Source: Marinobacterium rhizophilum (GTDB lineage: Bacteria; Pseudomonadota; Gammaproteobacteria; Pseudomonadales; Balneatricaceae). Taken from it: a stretch of DNA of 64,000 nt. How positions within the stretch are numbered: position 1 is the first letter of the stretch; every line of letters begins with the position of its first letter. The notes beneath the pieces were generated by a model. It saw only the letters and a program-made list of their open reading frames with translations. It did no database searches and had not been told where the DNA came from. The stretch is from contig NZ_CP073347.1 of assembly GCF_024397915.1 (NCBI RefSeq), positions 3,782,001-3,846,000 on the forward strand, given 5' to 3'. Both the position numbers and the translations under genes were made by a program. Shown one piece after another: positions 14,528-23,807 of this stretch.

Positions 14528-16699
14528 ATGTCCGAGCGACGTTTCACGCAGACGGCCCTGGCCCTGCTGATGGCTGCTGCTGCCAGCACGGCGCAGGCGC
14601 AGTCATTCAACCGTATTGCCAGCTTCCCGGTAGCCCAGAACCTGGCTGCCCAGGATGCGGCCCAGGAAACCTCGGCTGAAATCATCGCGGCCTCTGCCGA
14701 TGGTCAGACGCTGGTGTATTCGGACAGCCCCCGCGGGGGCTTGGGTTTCGTGGATATTCGCGATGCCGACAAGCCCCGCGCGGCGGGCTTTGTCGATATG
14801 GGCGGTGAGCCGACATCGGTTGCCACCATCGCGGACATGGTGCTGGCAGGGGTGAATACATCGCCCAGTTATACGGCACCGTCCGGTTTCCTGACGGCGG
14901 TCTCCCTGCAGGACCACGCTGAAAAAGCCCGCTGTGACCTGGGCGGCCAGCCGGATTCGGTAGCCGTCTCCAAAGACGGCCGCTTTGCCGCCGTGGCCAT
15001 TGAGAACGAGCGTGATGAAGACCTCGGCGACGGTGCGCCCGGTCAGTTGCCGGCCGGCTACCTGACGATCCTGCCACTGAAAGATGGCGTGCCGCAGTGC
15101 GACGCGCAACGCCGGGTTGAGCTCACGGGGCTGGCGGACATTGCCGGCGAGGACCCGGAACCGGAGTTCGTCGATTTCAATGATCGCAACGAGATCGTGG
15201 TCACGCTGCAGGAAAACAACCACCTGGTGATCGTTGCCGCCGAATCCGGCGAAATACTGCATCACTTCAGCGCCGGTGCCGTGGATCTTGAGGGCATCGA
15301 CACCGCCAGGGACGGTCAGCTTGATTTCAGTGGCAGCCAGAGCGCAGCCCTGCGTGAGCCGGACGCCGTGAAATGGCTGGATGACGCGCGCTTTGTTATC
15401 GCCAACGAAGGCGATTACCAGGGCGGTGCCCGCGGCTTTACCATTTTTCACAAGGACGGCCGGGTACTGTTTGAGTCCGGTGCCGATTTCGAGCAGCGCA
15501 TAGTGGCGGCCGGTCACTACCCGGAAAAACGCTCCGGCAAAAAAGGTGCGGAGCCTGAAGGCGTGGCCGTGGGTGTTATCGGCGATCAGCGTTACATCTT
15601 CGTGCTGTCCGAGCGCGCATCCGTGATCGGTGTTTACCGCGATACCGGTGCGGCACCGGAATTTGTGCAGCTGCTGCCCTCCGGCATCGCGCCGGAATCC
15701 GCTGTGCTGATTCCCTCCCGCGGCCTGCTGGCCAGCGCCAACGAGAAGGATCTGGCGGAAGATGGCGGCGCGCGCTCCCATGTCATGCTGTTCCGCCTGG
15801 GTGATGCAGCGCCGGCTTATCCGCAGCTGGTGTCGGAGCCTGCCGCCAGCGGCTTGCCCCTGGGCTGGGGTGCGTTGTCGGGCCTGGCGGCAGATCCTGC
15901 CAAGGCCGGTCTGCTCTATGCGGTGAACGACAGCTTTTACAGCCAGCAGCCGAGCATTTTCACAATCGATGCCAGCGCTGTGCCGGCACGGATTACCTCG
16001 GCCATGCCCGTCATGCGCGATGGCAAGGCGGCCGAAAAACTCGATCTGGAAGGCATTGTGGCCGATGGCGAGGGCGGTTTCTGGCTGGCGTCCGAGGGGC
16101 GTACCGACAAGGACATCCCCCACGCCATCTATCACACCAATGCCCAGGGCGAGATTGACCAGACGCTGAACTTCCCGCCCGAGTTGCTGCAGCACGAGAA
16201 ACGCTTTGGCGCTGAGGGCATTACCCTGATCGGTGACACTCTCTGGATCGCCATTCAGCGTGCCTGGAAGGATGATCCTGAAAATACCGTCAAGCTGGTG
16301 TCCTATGACCTGAAAACGCAGCAGTGGGGCGCGGTGCGTTATCCCACGCAAGCCGCCACCAGTGGCTGGGTCGGGCTGTCTGAAATCAGCCTGGGTGCGG
16401 ACGGCGTTTACATCATCGAGCGTGACAACCAGATCGGTGAGAAAGCAGCGATCAAGCGCCTGTACCATGTGGCCATGGATGAGCTGAAACCGGCAGCGCT
16501 GGGCTCGGATCTGCCGCTGGTCAACAAGCAGCTGGTACGCGACTTTATCCCCGACCTTAAAGCCTTGAACGGTTTTGTGGTCGACAAGATCGAGGGCTTT
16601 ACGCTGGATGCTGCGGGTAATGGCTTTGCCGTGACCGACAACGATGGCGTGGATGACAGTTCCGGCGAAACCTACTTCTTCGCCACCGGGAAGCTCTAG
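14528..16699 (+). CDS. Exported esterase-like/phytase family protein
   Basis: A 723-residue protein with a signal peptide (LALLMAAAASTAQAQ). The N-terminal 380 residues look like a beta-propeller of the alkaline-phosphatase-associated choice-of-anchor type, with motifs such as FVIANEGDYQGGARGF and EPEGVAVGVIGDQRY. The C-terminal part (about 430-720) fits the esterase-like-activity-of-phytase domain, with KLDLEGIVADGEGGFWLASEG and DKIEGFTLDAAGNGFAVTDND. It probably acts outside the cytoplasm on phosphoesters. A Pho box lies 50 bp upstream, and a strong terminator follows. The exact substrate cannot be read from the sequence. Confidence 0.85.
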   Translation: MSERRFTQTALALLMAAAASTAQAQSFNRIASFPVAQNLAAQDAAQETSAEIIAASADGQTLVYSDSPRGGLGFVDIRDADKPRAAGFVDMGGEPTSVATIADMVLAGVNTSPSYTAPSGFLTAVSLQDHAEKARCDLGGQPDSVAVSKDGRFAAVAIENERDEDLGDGAPGQLPAGYLTILPLKDGVPQCDAQRRVELTGLADIAGEDPEPEFVDFNDRNEIVVTLQENNHLVIVAAESGEILHHFSAGAVDLEGIDTARDGQLDFSGSQSAALREPDAVKWLDDARFVIANEGDYQGGARGFTIFHKDGRVLFESGADFEQRIVAAGHYPEKRSGKKGAEPEGVAVGVIGDQRYIFVLSERASVIGVYRDTGAAPEFVQLLPSGIAPESAVLIPSRGLLASANEKDLAEDGGARSHVMLFRLGDAAPAYPQLVSEPAASGLPLGWGALSGLAADPAKAGLLYAVNDSFYSQQPSIFTIDASAVPARITSAMPVMRDGKAAEKLDLEGIVADGEGGFWLASEGRTDKDIPHAIYHTNAQGEIDQTLNFPPELLQHEKRFGAEGITLIGDTLWIAIQRAWKDDPENTVKLVSYDLKTQQWGAVRYPTQAATSGWVGLSEISLGADGVYIIERDNQIGEKAAIKRLYHVAMDELKPAALGSDLPLVNKQLVRDFIPDLKALNGFVVDKIEGFTLDAAGNGFAVTDNDGVDDSSGETYFFATGKL

Positions 16700-16749
16700 T
16701 CTCCAGATGCGAATGACCGTCTGGCTTTAGGGTCGCACGGACAAGGTAT

Positions 16750-16782
16750 GGCCGCCGAACCTCAGGGTTCGGCGGCCTTTTT
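16750..16782. terminator. Bidirectional rho-independent terminator
   Basis: ggccgccgaacc-tcag-ggttcggcggcc is a perfect 12-bp stem followed by TTTTT. It lies between the convergent phytase-like and racemase genes; the racemase stop codon begins in the T-tract. Confidence 0.92.
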
Positions 16783-17482
16783 ATGTCAGGGTGCCAGCGC
16801 CTGAATCCTGCGGCAGGCGCTGCCGGGCCCGGTGCTCGGCCAGGGCGACGGCGCTCTGCACCGGATCTGTCACCGGTATCCCGAAGCGGCGTTGCAGCTC
16901 CGTTGCCCGGCCCGTCAGGCCGCCGGAGCCCAGGATGATGCTCTTGGCGCCGTCCTGCTGCATGGAAGTACGGATGCAGGCGTCTATTTTCTCTGCAGCC
17001 AGGTCGCCATTGCTTGCAGCCTCGCTAACACCGATGCAGGCAGCGCGCACGCAGGCTCTGTCCGAGGCCCCGTAAACGTGCAGCATGGCCTGGATGCCGG
17101 GCACGGCGGCTTCAACGGTCGTCACAATGGCAAAGCGTCCGGGGAGAGCGCTTGCCGCTGCTATGGCGGCTTCGCACAGGCCGACAACGGGAATCGACAG
17201 GGACTGACGAATTTCCTGTAACGCGATGTCATCGAAACAGGCCAGTATCAGCGCATCGAAGCCTCGACAGGTCTCGGCCTGAACCAGGCGTAACAGCGCA
17301 GCGGCGGCGGCGTCCCGGTCTGCAGTGCTCTCTATGGCCGCCGGGCCCGCTGGCGGGTTGATGCAGTGGAGTTCGGTCTGTGAGCACTGTACAGTGCGCG
17401 CGCTGCGCTGCATCAGTCGTGTCAGGCCGGCATTGGTATTGGGGTTGATCAGCAGAATGCGCAGCCTGCGAGAGCGGTTCAT
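16781..17482 (-). CDS. Asp/Glu/hydantoin racemase family protein lacking the second catalytic Cys
   Basis: A 233-residue member of the Asp/Glu/hydantoin racemase superfamily. ILLINPNTN near the N-terminus is the family start, and LILACFDD carries the first catalytic cysteine (C82). The second catalytic cysteine, normally in an LGCAG-like loop, is replaced: the loop reads IILGSGGL with Ser at 186. Classic two-base racemisation is therefore doubtful; a lyase, an isomerase or a one-sided racemase is possible. Start at 17482 is chosen for GGAGAA eleven bases upstream; an in-frame start at 17533 has no such site. The gene stands alone between terminators and unrelated genes. Confidence 0.8.
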   Translation of the reverse strand: MNRSRRLRILLINPNTNAGLTRLMQRSARTVQCSQTELHCINPPAGPAAIESTADRDAAAAALLRLVQAETCRGFDALILACFDDIALQEIRQSLSIPVVGLCEAAIAAASALPGRFAIVTTVEAAVPGIQAMLHVYGASDRACVRAACIGVSEAASNGDLAAEKIDACIRTSMQQDGAKSIILGSGGLTGRATELQRRFGIPVTDPVQSAVALAEHRARQRLPQDSGAGTLT

Positions 17483-17694
17483 ACAGTTCTCCGGTGTGCT
17501 GTGTGCAACCCACTGAGGGAGGTTGTGTGGCACATATTCGTCTGGGTGACGTCGCCCTGCCTTTACAGGGCGGCTTCAAGGCGCAAGGATAGAGTCTGAT
17601 ACGGGGCTAAAGCGGCCCGTTCGTTTATTTATTTGCGCGCTTTTCCGACTTTACCGATAATGAATGGACTTTATAAGGATATTGGGTCTCAGCC

Positions 17695-18201
17695 ATGTAC
17701 TTTACGCGCTCTGTCGTAATGGCCTGCATGTTGTCCGTGATGGGTTTCCAGGCCCTGGCGGACAGCCTGCCGCAGCCGTCCGGCCCCGTTATTCTCACCC
17801 TGGAAGGCGAGCTGAGCAAGACCAACGGTGACGGCGTTGCCCGCTTCGATCGCGAGATGCTCGAAGATCTGTCAATGCACCTGACGCGCACCGATACTCC
17901 CTGGACGGAAGGCATGATCCGGTTCGAGGGTCCGCTGGGGCGCCGTGTACTGGATTTTGTCGGCGCCAAAGGTGACACCCTGGTTGTGACGGCGTTGAAT
18001 GACTACAGTGCGGAAGTGCCCTTGGCCGATTTCTACGCCTATGATGTAATCTTGGCGTTGAAGATGGATGATCACTATATCCGCATTCGTGACAAGGGGC
18101 CGATTTTCATAATTTATCCATTTGCGGATAACCCCGCGCTCAGGACCGAGGTGATTCATAACCGGTCGGTCTGGCAGCTAAAAAGTATTCGTATAAAGTA
18201 G
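17695..18201 (+). CDS. Small periplasmic protein with a probable sulfite-oxidase-like fold
   Basis: A 168-residue protein with a signal peptide ending near FQALA. The remaining 145 residues resemble small oxidoreductase molybdopterin-binding-fold proteins: LTLEGELSKTN, MIRFEGPLGRRVLDFVGAKGD and the C-terminal NRSVWQLKSIRI fit that pattern. There is no cysteine in the mature part that could bind molybdenum, so it is probably a binding rather than catalytic version. It ends 28 bp before a membrane hybrid kinase gene and is likely co-transcribed, which suggests it is the periplasmic partner of that sensor. The family call is by eye. Confidence 0.7.
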   Translation: MYFTRSVVMACMLSVMGFQALADSLPQPSGPVILTLEGELSKTNGDGVARFDREMLEDLSMHLTRTDTPWTEGMIRFEGPLGRRVLDFVGAKGDTLVVTALNDYSAEVPLADFYAYDVILALKMDDHYIRIRDKGPIFIIYPFADNPALRTEVIHNRSVWQLKSIRIK

Positions 18202-18229
18202 TCGATGCGCCAAGGGCGGAGGATACAGA

Positions 18230-20533
18230 GTGCGATTTCCAGTGCCCGCGTGGCTGCCCGCCAAGCCTCGGCGCGGCTCGGTGTCATTTTTGCTGTGTGC
18301 GTCGCTGGTGTGCCTGCTGGCCTCGCTCGCGCTGTTTGATACGCTGGTGGAGCGGCAGCAGGTGCTGTTCGAGGTCGCCACCGAAGAAGCGCTTTGGTCC
18401 GCCTACCAGATAGACCGTGAAAGCCTCAAACTCAAAAATGCCATCAGCAACTACGCCAGCCGACATGATGTCGAGCAGCTGGAGGATATCGAGATGCGCT
18501 TCGAAATTCTCTACAGCCGTATCGGTCTGCTCGAACTTGGCAAGCTGGGTGAGTCTTACCAGCGCGAGGCTGAGCTGGCACAGCGGGTCGCCGGCTTTCG
18601 CACGGCGCTTAACTCCATGGAGGCTGCGCTGCCCTCGCTGCGTCAGCAGGAGCGGGCAGGCGCCACCGCGTTGCTGGCCATGGCAACGCAGTTGAATGAG
18701 AGCGCCGAGGCGCTGATCTTCAAGGTACTGCAGCTACGTTCCGAGCAAAAAACCGCCAGTCGCAACGAGTTTTATGAGCTGCTGGGTTACCTCGGCAGCA
18801 TGGGCACGCTGTTGCTGTGCGGTATCGGGGCCATCATTACCTTGCTGTTCCGACAGATGATGCTGGAGCAGCGCGCGCGGGAGCAGGCTGAACTGCTCAG
18901 CGAGCAGCTTGGTATCAGCGCGGCCGATGCCCAGAAAGCCTATCAGGTCAAATCCGAGTTCCTGGCGACCATGAGTCATGAAATCCGCACGCCGATGAAC
19001 GGGGTGATCGGCATGAGCAGTCTGTTGCTCGATACACCACTCGAGCCGCAGCAGCGTCGCTATGCACAGACCATTGGCGAGTCGGCCGAAGCGCTGCTCA
19101 AGATCCTCAACGATGTACTGGATATCTCCAAGATGGAAGCCGGCCGGCTTGAACTTGAGCTGACCGACTTCGACCTTCGGACCGTGCTCGATAGCAGTGT
19201 GGAACTGCTGTCCGTACGGCGCGACAACGGGGTCGACCTGAGCCTGGATATCGATACCGACCTGCACGGCTTTTTCCGGGGCGATGCCGGCCGTTTGCGC
19301 CAGGTGCTGCTGAACTTGCTGGGCAATGCACTGAAATTTACCCAGCGCGGCCAGGTGGTGCTGCGTGTGAGCCCGGCGCCGGGTGCCGCTAAGGGCTGGC
19401 AGAATTTGCTGTTTGAGGTCGAGGACACCGGTATCGGTATTAGTGCGCAGGCACAGCCACGGCTGTTTGCCATGTTTGTGCAGGGGGATGCCGGCACCGC
19501 CAGGCGTTACGGCGGCACCGGGCTGGGGCTGGCGATCTGCAAGCGTATCATCGAGCAGATGGGCGGCGAGATAGGCTTTGACAGTGAGGAGGGCAAGGGC
19601 AGCCGCTTCTGGTTCCGGCTGGCTCTGGAGCGTGGCCAGCCCTGTGAGCAGACCGCAAGTCTTGATGACGAAATCGATGTGGCGAGGCTGCGGGCTTCTG
19701 CCCGGCGGATCCTGGTGGTCGAAGACAACAAGATTAATCAGCAGGTGGCTCTGGGTATGCTGCGCTTTCTCGGTCAGCACACAACGCTGGCCGAAGATGG
19801 TGTGCAGGCACTGCAATGCATCAGGCACAGTCACTTTGACCTGGTACTGATGGATGTGCAGATGCCGAACATGGACGGGCTTGAGGCCACCCGGGCAATC
19901 CGGGCCTTGCCGGCACCGCAGAACGCCGTGACGGTGGTTGGCATGACCGCCAATGCCATGCCACAGGATCGGCAGGCCTGTCTGGAGGCCGGCATGGATG
20001 CCTGCCTGGCCAAGCCGGTCCGGCGGCAGAGCCTGGCGGCCATGCTCTGTCGCTATTGTCCGCCGCTGTCGCCGGAATCGCTGGCACAGGAACAGGACGA
20101 CGCCGGCATTGAACTCCCGCCTGAGCCGGCGACGGCTGACGGCGATAAACCGGAAGTGGAGGCGCTGCTGGACGCGAACCGGCTGGATACCGCTTTGCTC
20201 GGGTCCCTCGCCGATACGATTGGCACCGCTGACTGTCTGGCGTTGCTGGCGGACTTTCGCGCCAGCCTGGCCGAGTACCGTGCCCGGCTGGAGGCGGCGC
20301 TGGCCCGGGATGATCTGGCTGAAATCAAGCGTCTGTGTCACGGGGCGCGGGGTTCGGCGCTGAACCTGGGTTTCATCCAGCTGAGCAGTCAGCTGGCGGG
20401 GGTGGAGGCGGCTATCGCCCAGGGCGGTGAGCTTGATACGCCGCTGGCCCGGCTGCAGCACGGTTTTGAGACGGCCGAGGCCATCATGACGCCGACGGTG
20501 TTGCGCCAGGTGCTGGATGCCACCGATGTCTGA
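18230..20533 (+). CDS. Hybrid sensor histidine kinase (HisKA-HATPase-REC-Hpt)
   Basis: A 767-residue membrane-bound phosphorelay protein. A first membrane helix (about 20-45), an all-helical periplasmic stretch, and a second helix (about 185-207) precede the kinase. HisKA has SHEIRTPMNGVIGM with H250, and the ATPase has DTGIGI and GGTGLGLAICKRI. REC carries D542 in LVLMDVQMPNMDG. The C-terminal Hpt domain has H704 in LCHGARGSALNLG. The full His-Asp-His chain is present, so a separate response regulator with an output domain is needed; none is adjacent. The GTG start has GGAGGATA upstream. The signal probably comes through the small periplasmic protein encoded just before it. Confidence 0.9.
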   Translation: MRFPVPAWLPAKPRRGSVSFLLCASLVCLLASLALFDTLVERQQVLFEVATEEALWSAYQIDRESLKLKNAISNYASRHDVEQLEDIEMRFEILYSRIGLLELGKLGESYQREAELAQRVAGFRTALNSMEAALPSLRQQERAGATALLAMATQLNESAEALIFKVLQLRSEQKTASRNEFYELLGYLGSMGTLLLCGIGAIITLLFRQMMLEQRAREQAELLSEQLGISAADAQKAYQVKSEFLATMSHEIRTPMNGVIGMSSLLLDTPLEPQQRRYAQTIGESAEALLKILNDVLDISKMEAGRLELELTDFDLRTVLDSSVELLSVRRDNGVDLSLDIDTDLHGFFRGDAGRLRQVLLNLLGNALKFTQRGQVVLRVSPAPGAAKGWQNLLFEVEDTGIGISAQAQPRLFAMFVQGDAGTARRYGGTGLGLAICKRIIEQMGGEIGFDSEEGKGSRFWFRLALERGQPCEQTASLDDEIDVARLRASARRILVVEDNKINQQVALGMLRFLGQHTTLAEDGVQALQCIRHSHFDLVLMDVQMPNMDGLEATRAIRALPAPQNAVTVVGMTANAMPQDRQACLEAGMDACLAKPVRRQSLAAMLCRYCPPLSPESLAQEQDDAGIELPPEPATADGDKPEVEALLDANRLDTALLGSLADTIGTADCLALLADFRASLAEYRARLEAALARDDLAEIKRLCHGARGSALNLGFIQLSSQLAGVEAAIAQGGELDTPLARLQHGFETAEAIMTPTVLRQVLDATDV

Positions 20534-20603
20534 GGTTCGGCGCCGGGCACGCTTTGGTTTATCATGTGCGCCTGTCAGCCTTATGTTTACCCGGAGCGGC
20601 CAA

Positions 20604-21224
20604 ATGCATCTCAAAGGAACCCTGTACATTATTTCGGCCCCCTCGGGTGCCGGCAAAACCAGTCTCGTGCGTCAACTGCTGTCCCGCGACGCTCAGGTGC
20701 GGGTGTCGGTGTCCCACACCACACGCGCCATGCGGCCCGGCGAAGCCAACGGCGTGGACTACAATTTCGTGCCCCTGGCCGAGTTCAACGACATGATCGA
20801 CCAGGGGCAGTTCCTGGAGTTTGCCGAGGTGTTCGACAACAAGTACGGTACCTCCCAGACCTGGGTGCAGCAGCAGCTGGATCAGGGTATCGACGTCATT
20901 CTGGAAATTGACTGGCAGGGCGCGCAGCAGGTGCGCCGGCTGATGCCGGAGGCGGTGTCGGTCTTCATTTTGCCGCCGTCCCGCGAGGCGTTGCGCCAAC
21001 GGCTCACCGGCCGGGGCCAGGATGATGCCAGCGTCATCGAGCGCCGCATGGCCGATGCGGTCAATGAAATGAGCCATTATGCCGAGTATGACTACCTGGT
21101 GATCAACGATGTCTTCGAGCAGGCGCTGGCTGAATTGCAGGCGGTGCTGGTGGCGCGTCGACTGCGCCAGTCGGCCCAGCAGCAGCGCCAGCAGGCGCTG
21201 ATCACGGCTCTCTTGTCAGCCTAG
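20604..21224 (+). CDS. gmk: Guanylate kinase
   Basis: A 206-residue enzyme phosphorylating GMP to GDP with ATP. The P-loop SAPSGAGKTSL is near residues 10-20, and the GMP-binding SHTTRAMRPGEANGVDY follows. Start at 20604 (MHLKGTLYI) fits the family and has GGAGCGG upstream; the longer frame from 20517 overlaps the kinase gene and has no family counterpart. It lies upstream of rpoZ and spoT, the common gammaproteobacterial order, which links guanine nucleotide supply with ppGpp metabolism. Confidence 0.96.
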   Translation: MHLKGTLYIISAPSGAGKTSLVRQLLSRDAQVRVSVSHTTRAMRPGEANGVDYNFVPLAEFNDMIDQGQFLEFAEVFDNKYGTSQTWVQQQLDQGIDVILEIDWQGAQQVRRLMPEAVSVFILPPSREALRQRLTGRGQDDASVIERRMADAVNEMSHYAEYDYLVINDVFEQALAELQAVLVARRLRQSAQQQRQQALITALLSA

Positions 21225-21287
21225 GCGCAACCGAGTAGAATCCTCCGTCTTTTTTGTTTGCAGTTTACTGCCTTTTCGAGGTCCAAA

Positions 21288-21500
21288 ATGGCACGAGTAA
21301 CAGTTGAAGATTGCCTGGAAAACGTTGATAACCGTTTCGAGCTCGTTATGGTTGCAGCAAAACGTGCGCGTCAGCTGGCCACCGGTGGCAAAGAAGCCAA
21401 GGTTGACTGGGAAAACGACAAGGTGACCGTTGTTGCACTGCGCGAAATCGCCGAGGGCTTCACCGACAAGCGTGTATTGGAAGATCAGGAAGAAGACTGA
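21288..21500 (+). CDS. rpoZ: RNA polymerase omega subunit
   Basis: A 70-residue protein beginning MARVTVEDCLENVDNRFELV, the conserved omega start, with KRARQL and ALREIAEGF. Omega helps assemble the beta-prime subunit and forms part of one ppGpp binding site in proteobacteria. The ATG at 21288 has GAGG upstream. It lies 63 bp after gmk and 85 bp before spoT, and is probably co-transcribed with both. Confidence 0.97.
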   Translation: MARVTVEDCLENVDNRFELVMVAAKRARQLATGGKEAKVDWENDKVTVVALREIAEGFTDKRVLEDQEED

Positions 21501-21585
21501 TCTTCCAGAAAGCTTCGCGATACGGCATCATTTCAGGTAAAACACGAGGGTAAGCCGACGCTAGCCCTGTATTACCGGAGTCTCG

Positions 21586-23709
21586 ATGCCAACCATAGAC
21601 GCACTTTGTCAGCGCCTGACCGAATATCTCGAACAGGACCAGATCCGCAAAGTGCGGCGCGCCTACTACTTTGCCGAGCAGGCGCACGACGGGCAGCGGC
21701 GTAAAAGCGGCGAGCCCTATGTAACCCACCCGCTGGCTGCCGCCGGCATCCTCGCCGGCATGCACATGGACCATCAGAGCCTGATGGCCGCCATGCTGCA
21801 CGACGTTATCGAAGACACCGAGATTAACTACGACTCCATCGAGTCGCAGTTTGGCGGTGCGGTGGCCGATATCGTCGACGGTGTCTCCAAGCTGACCCAT
21901 CTGGAATTCGAAACCAAGGCGGAAGCCCAGGCGGAAAACTTCCAGAAAATGGTGCTGGCCATGGCCGAGGATATCCGGGTCATTCTGGTAAAGCTCGCCG
22001 ACCGGCTGCACAACATGCGTACTCTGGGTGCCATGCCGGCGGTCAAGCAGCGCCGCATCGCCCGTGAAACCCTCGATATCTACGCCCCCATCGCGGCACG
22101 CCTGGGCATGCGCGACCTGCAGGTCGAACTCGAGGATCTGGCATTCCAGTCCTACTATCCGATGCGGGCACGCTATATTCGTCGCGCGGTGGTCAAGGCG
22201 CGGGGACAGCGGCGCGACATCATTACCGAAATCCAGCAAACGGTGCAGCGCAGGCTGGATGACGAAGGGCTGAAGGGCCTGGTCACCGGGCGGGAAAAAC
22301 ACCTCTACAGCATCTACCGCAAGATGCGCCAGCAGCGCAAATCCTTCGCCGAAATCATGGACATGTTTGCGTTTCGCATCGTCACAGAGAAGGTCGACGA
22401 CTGTTACCGCATCCTGGGGGCGGTGCATAATCTGTACAAGCCGGTGCCGGGCCGCTTCAAGGACTACATTGCCATCCCCAAGGCCAATGGCTACCAGTCG
22501 CTGCACACTGACCTGTTCGGTACCCGTGATATTGCGCTGGAAATGCAGATTCGCACCCGTGAAATGGATGCCGTCGCCAGCCAGGGCATTGCCGAACACA
22601 GCCACTACAAGGCTTACGGCGGTTCAGACAGCGCCGTGGGCTCCTACAACCGGGCGCGCAAATGGGTGCAGGGGCTGCTGGAAATGCAGCGCAATGCCGG
22701 CGACTCGATGGAATTCATCGAGCACGTGAAAAAAGACCTGTTTCCCGACGAGGTTTACGTCTTTACGCCCCAGGGACGGATTCTGGAACTGCCCCGTGGC
22801 GCCACGCCGGTGGATTTCGCCTACGCCGTGCATACCGACATCGGCAACTCCTGCGTGTCCTGTCGCATCAACCGTCGTCTGGCGCCGCTGTCCGAGCCGC
22901 TGTTCAGTGGCGCTACGGTCGAGATCATCACCACCCCCAGCGCCCAGCCCAACATGGCCTGGCTGAACTTCGTCGTGACCGGCAAGGCGCGGGCCAGTAT
23001 CCGCCACTTTCTCAAGAATCAGCAGCGCCATGAGTCGGTGGAGCTGGGACGGCGCCTGCTGAACCAGTTCCTGGGCAACTACGGCATCAGCCTGGACCTG
23101 GTCGATCGCAATCGCCTCGCCGAGCTGCTCAAGGACGCGGAGCTGCGGGGGCTGGATGATCTGCTGGAAGACATCGGCATGGGCAATCGCATGGCCTATG
23201 TGGTGGCGCGGCGGCTGAAGCCCGAAACCCCGGTGGAAGAGGACGAGCTGGCCGCTGCACGCCGGGGTAACAAGCCGCTGGCGATACAGGGTACCGAAGG
23301 CATGGTGCTGAACTATGCCAAGTGCTGCCATCCGATTCCCGGTGATACCATCATTGCCCATATCAGTACCGGCCGCGGCCTGGTGATTCACCGTACAGAC
23401 TGCCGCAATATCGGTTACCTGCGGGACGATCCGGAAAAATGTATCTATCTTGAGTGGTCCAAGAGCATTGATGACGAATTCCGCGTCAGCCTGAAGCTCG
23501 AAGTCATGTCCCAGCGTGGCATTATCGCCAACCTGGCAACCACCGTGGCGACGGCGGGTGCTAATATCATTAAGATCGACAGCGGCGAGAAGGATGGGCA
23601 GCTGAGTCAGGTGTTACTGGATATCTCGGTGCAGAACCGGGTGCACCTGGCCTCTGTGATGAAAAAGCTGCGGGTCATCAAGGCCGTCAGCCACATCCAG
23701 CGCCAATAG
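21586..23709 (+). CDS. spoT: Bifunctional (p)ppGpp synthetase/hydrolase SpoT
   Basis: A 707-residue RelA/SpoT homologue. The HD hydrolase domain is intact (THPLAAAGILAGM, then MLHDVIEDTEINYD with the HDxxED motif). The synthetase domain has FKDYIAIPKANGYQSLHTD. TGS (YVFTPQGRILELPRGATPVD), zinc-finger-like (NYAKCCHPIPGD) and C-terminal ACT domains follow. With a complete HD site it should degrade as well as make ppGpp. Length matches SpoT of Pseudomonas and E. coli. Confidence 0.97.
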   Translation: MPTIDALCQRLTEYLEQDQIRKVRRAYYFAEQAHDGQRRKSGEPYVTHPLAAAGILAGMHMDHQSLMAAMLHDVIEDTEINYDSIESQFGGAVADIVDGVSKLTHLEFETKAEAQAENFQKMVLAMAEDIRVILVKLADRLHNMRTLGAMPAVKQRRIARETLDIYAPIAARLGMRDLQVELEDLAFQSYYPMRARYIRRAVVKARGQRRDIITEIQQTVQRRLDDEGLKGLVTGREKHLYSIYRKMRQQRKSFAEIMDMFAFRIVTEKVDDCYRILGAVHNLYKPVPGRFKDYIAIPKANGYQSLHTDLFGTRDIALEMQIRTREMDAVASQGIAEHSHYKAYGGSDSAVGSYNRARKWVQGLLEMQRNAGDSMEFIEHVKKDLFPDEVYVFTPQGRILELPRGATPVDFAYAVHTDIGNSCVSCRINRRLAPLSEPLFSGATVEIITTPSAQPNMAWLNFVVTGKARASIRHFLKNQQRHESVELGRRLLNQFLGNYGISLDLVDRNRLAELLKDAELRGLDDLLEDIGMGNRMAYVVARRLKPETPVEEDELAAARRGNKPLAIQGTEGMVLNYAKCCHPIPGDTIIAHISTGRGLVIHRTDCRNIGYLRDDPEKCIYLEWSKSIDDEFRVSLKLEVMSQRGIIANLATTVATAGANIIKIDSGEKDGQLSQVLLDISVQNRVHLASVMKKLRVIKAVSHIQRQ

Positions 23710-23807
23710 GCACTCTGGAGTTCCTCAGGGCCGGGCACGGTTACTGATGATACATGCCTGGAGCCAGCCGGTCCGGTGCTGGCCCTGTAATCGAAGGGAG
23801 AAGCGAT

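Noticed and set aside
14603..16468. 621-codon open frame antisense to the phytase-like gene
   Set aside because: High-GC shadow of the real gene; the plus-strand product has a signal peptide, recognisable domains and a Pho box.
18734..20656. 640-codon open frame antisense to the hybrid kinase
   Set aside because: Shadow frame; composition rich in His, Gln and Arg with no domain, while the sense strand has all kinase motifs.
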